Assembly: GCA_023388495.1 (NCBI GenBank)
Contig: JAEWGC010000037.1
Location: forward strand, 1-64,000
Source: Bacillota bacterium
Lineage (GTDB): Bacteria; Bacillota; Clostridia; Tissierellales; Tissierellaceae
Length of the DNA stretch: 64,000 nucleotides
Direction of reading: 5' to 3'
Positions 62,680-64,000 of this stretch are shown piece by piece (the stretch's first letter is position 1; the number at the start of each line of letters is the position of its first letter). Made by a program: the position numbers and the translations under genes. The notes beneath the pieces are model-generated. The model had not been told where the DNA came from and did no database searches. It saw nothing but the letters and a program-made list of their open reading frames with translations.

Positions 62680-64000
62680 TTACTGTCTTTTTTTATCTTT
62701 AGTTTTCAAATATGAAGCCCTTTCTTTATCAAATACTATATTAGAATAGAAGAACTTCATAATATCTCTTAAATTGAAAGGGGCTACTGGTGCAGTATAT
62801 GGAACTCCAAAGCTTGTAGCTGAAGCTATCCTTATAGCTATAATATTGATCCCCATCATAAATCCAAAAATCCCAAATGTAGCTGTAAAAATTAACAACA
62901 TATACTTTAATAGTCTAATAGGATTCATAATACCATAGTCTGGAGCTGCAAAAGAAGACATAGAAGATAGAGATATAATAATTACCATCAAAGGACTTAC
63001 AAGACCTGCAACTACAGCCGCTTGACCTATAACTATTGTTCCTACTATCCCTAAAGCAGGACCAATTTGTCTAGGCAGCCTTATACTTCCTTCTCTCAAA
63101 AGTTCCCCGATAAGCTCCATAATCAATGCTTCCAAAAATGCATTCACAGGAACTGCAACTCTTGATGAAGCTAGGGCTAATATATATTGGGAAGGAAGAA
63201 AGTCAGGGTGATAGGCTACAACTCCCACATATATAGAAGAAAGAGTAAGAGTTAATATAATTGAAGATATCCTTAGAGTCTTAACAAATAGAGATATATG
63301 TGAATTCTCATAATGGTCCTCTCCTGCATCCATAAATTCTACAAATGTAAATGGAGCAACAAGAGCAAGATTGCTACCATTTATTATTATACATATCCTC
63401 CCATCCAGAATATGTCCACATGCAGAATCTGATCTTTCAGCAATCCCCATTTCTGGGAAAAGGGGAGACTTCCCTAATATGAGCTTTTGTATATGACCTG
63501 ACTCTAACACTCCGTCAATATTTATATTTTCTAGCTTTTTCTTTATAAAGTTAACAATTTCTGTATTAGCCACATCTTTAAGATAAACTAAGGCTACATT
63601 TGTTTTTGTTCTTTCTCCTATAGAGAAATGTACTATAGATAACGAAGGTGCTTGAATTCTATATCTTATTAGGGAAAGATTGGTATCTAGATTTTCTGTA
63701 AAAGAATCCTTAGGAGATCTAAGGGCAGTCTCTATTTGGGGAATATCTACACTTCTCTTTTCGACTTTTATTGTATTCACTTTGATAAAGCTTTTATCTC
63801 CAGGAATAAAAACAACTGTGTTCCCCTGTAAGACAAAGCTTAGAATATTATCTTTTTCTTTTTCTATAGAAATATTATCTGAGTATATTATAGAATTTGC
63901 AATTTTATCTGCACTTAATGGTTCTCCTCCATTATATGAGAGTATTGGTTTGATTATTTCTTCTGAAATCCTTACCCTGTCAGTTATTTGGCCTATAAAC
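62680..64000 (-). CDS. GerA-family spore germination protein, A subunit (5' end beyond the window)
   Basis: The reading frame is open from 62680 to the right edge, so at least 439 residues are present and the start lies outside. The cytoplasmic N-terminal half is visible (FVLQGNTVVFIPGDKSF, LRSPKDSFTENLDTNLSLIRYRI), followed by the membrane part (LASSRVAVPVNAFLEALIMELIGELLREGSIRLPRQIGPALGIVGTIVIGQAAV). This is the A subunit of a nutrient germinant receptor in the spore inner membrane. GTG at 63780 is in frame but internal. B and C subunit genes are not in view. Confidence 0.92.
   Translation of the reverse strand, partial: FIGQITDRVRISEEIIKPILSYNGGEPLSADKIANSIIYSDNISIEKEKDNILSFVLQGNTVVFIPGDKSFIKVNTIKVEKRSVDIPQIETALRSPKDSFTENLDTNLSLIRYRIQAPSLSIVHFSIGERTKTNVALVYLKDVANTEIVNFIKKKLENINIDGVLESGHIQKLILGKSPLFPEMGIAERSDSACGHILDGRICIIINGSNLALVAPFTFVEFMDAGEDHYENSHISLFVKTLRISSIILTLTLSSIYVGVVAYHPDFLPSQYILALASSRVAVPVNAFLEALIMELIGELLREGSIRLPRQIGPALGIVGTIVIGQAAVVAGLVSPLMVIIISLSSMSSFAAPDYGIMNPIRLLKYMLLIFTATFGIFGFMMGINIIAIRIASATSFGVPYTAPVAPFNLRDIMKFFYSNIVFDKERASYLKTKDKKRQ

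Overview
The window is a chromosomal segment from a low-GC, Gram-positive, endospore-forming anaerobe of the Clostridia/Tissierellia type. The evidence is a PolC-type replicase, T-box-controlled tRNA synthetases, two alpha/beta-type small acid-soluble spore proteins, YtxC, PdaB-like and GerA-family spore proteins, phosphate butyryltransferase, AT-rich spacers and many strong Shine-Dalgarno sites with frequent TTG and GTG starts. Most genes lie on the minus strand, which reads away from the 5' end of a 16S rRNA gene cut by the left edge.

Layout. 1-450: 16S 5' end and three tandem rRNA promoters. 450-5060: ptb, then a TPR protein, a membrane protein and a B12-binding radical SAM protein. 5.2-8.4 kb: small unknown genes and argS with its T-box. 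8.4-11 kb: a drug-exporter-like MFS gene preceded by a MerR regulator fused to a zinc ribbon and a methyltransferase; the promoter between them has a 19-bp spacer and a palindrome typical of MerR control. 11-18 kb: mutS2, a small decayed accessory island (two yoeB toxin remnants flanking two secreted-protein genes, one frameshifted), a U32 hydroxylase-like protein and zapA. 18.2-26 kb: pheST, an RNA methyltransferase, the KtrAB potassium system, and infC-rpmI-rplT with an L20-type leader. 26-33 kb: pepV, a compact FtsH-like protease, thrS (T-box) and hisS. 33-38.8 kb: ytxC, a tRNA cluster (Phe, Gly, Cys), hslO, a methyltransferase, an SASP, a CPBP protease and hpt. 38.8-49.8 kb: a tandem-OB protein, a Mur-ligase-like pseudoenzyme, two polysaccharide deacetylases, an SASP, a DUF4364 protein, a beta-propeller protein, folC-valS (T-box) and pgsA. 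49.9-58 kb: an orphan substrate-binding lipoprotein, a cold-shock protein, a gamma carbonic anhydrase-like protein, an HD protein, a YdcF-family protein and polC. 58-64 kb: a second MFS protein, a probable 6S-like RNA gene, an M42 peptidase and a spore-linked group (DUF1657, truncated YetF, a DUF6143-like protein, and a GerA-family gene cut by the right edge).

The housekeeping content (translation, replication, division, potassium and spore functions) is ordinary. The points most worth a second look are the MerR-methyltransferase/exporter module, the Mur-ligase-like pseudoenzyme, the unannotated promoter-RNA-terminator unit near 59.3-59.5 kb, a GC-richer repeat family sitting between T-box terminators and synthetase genes, and several gene ghosts (yoeB twice, a sodium:neurotransmitter-symporter-type transporter, yetF). 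No CRISPR array, prophage or intact insertion sequence was seen. All assignments come from reading the sequence; no database search was run.
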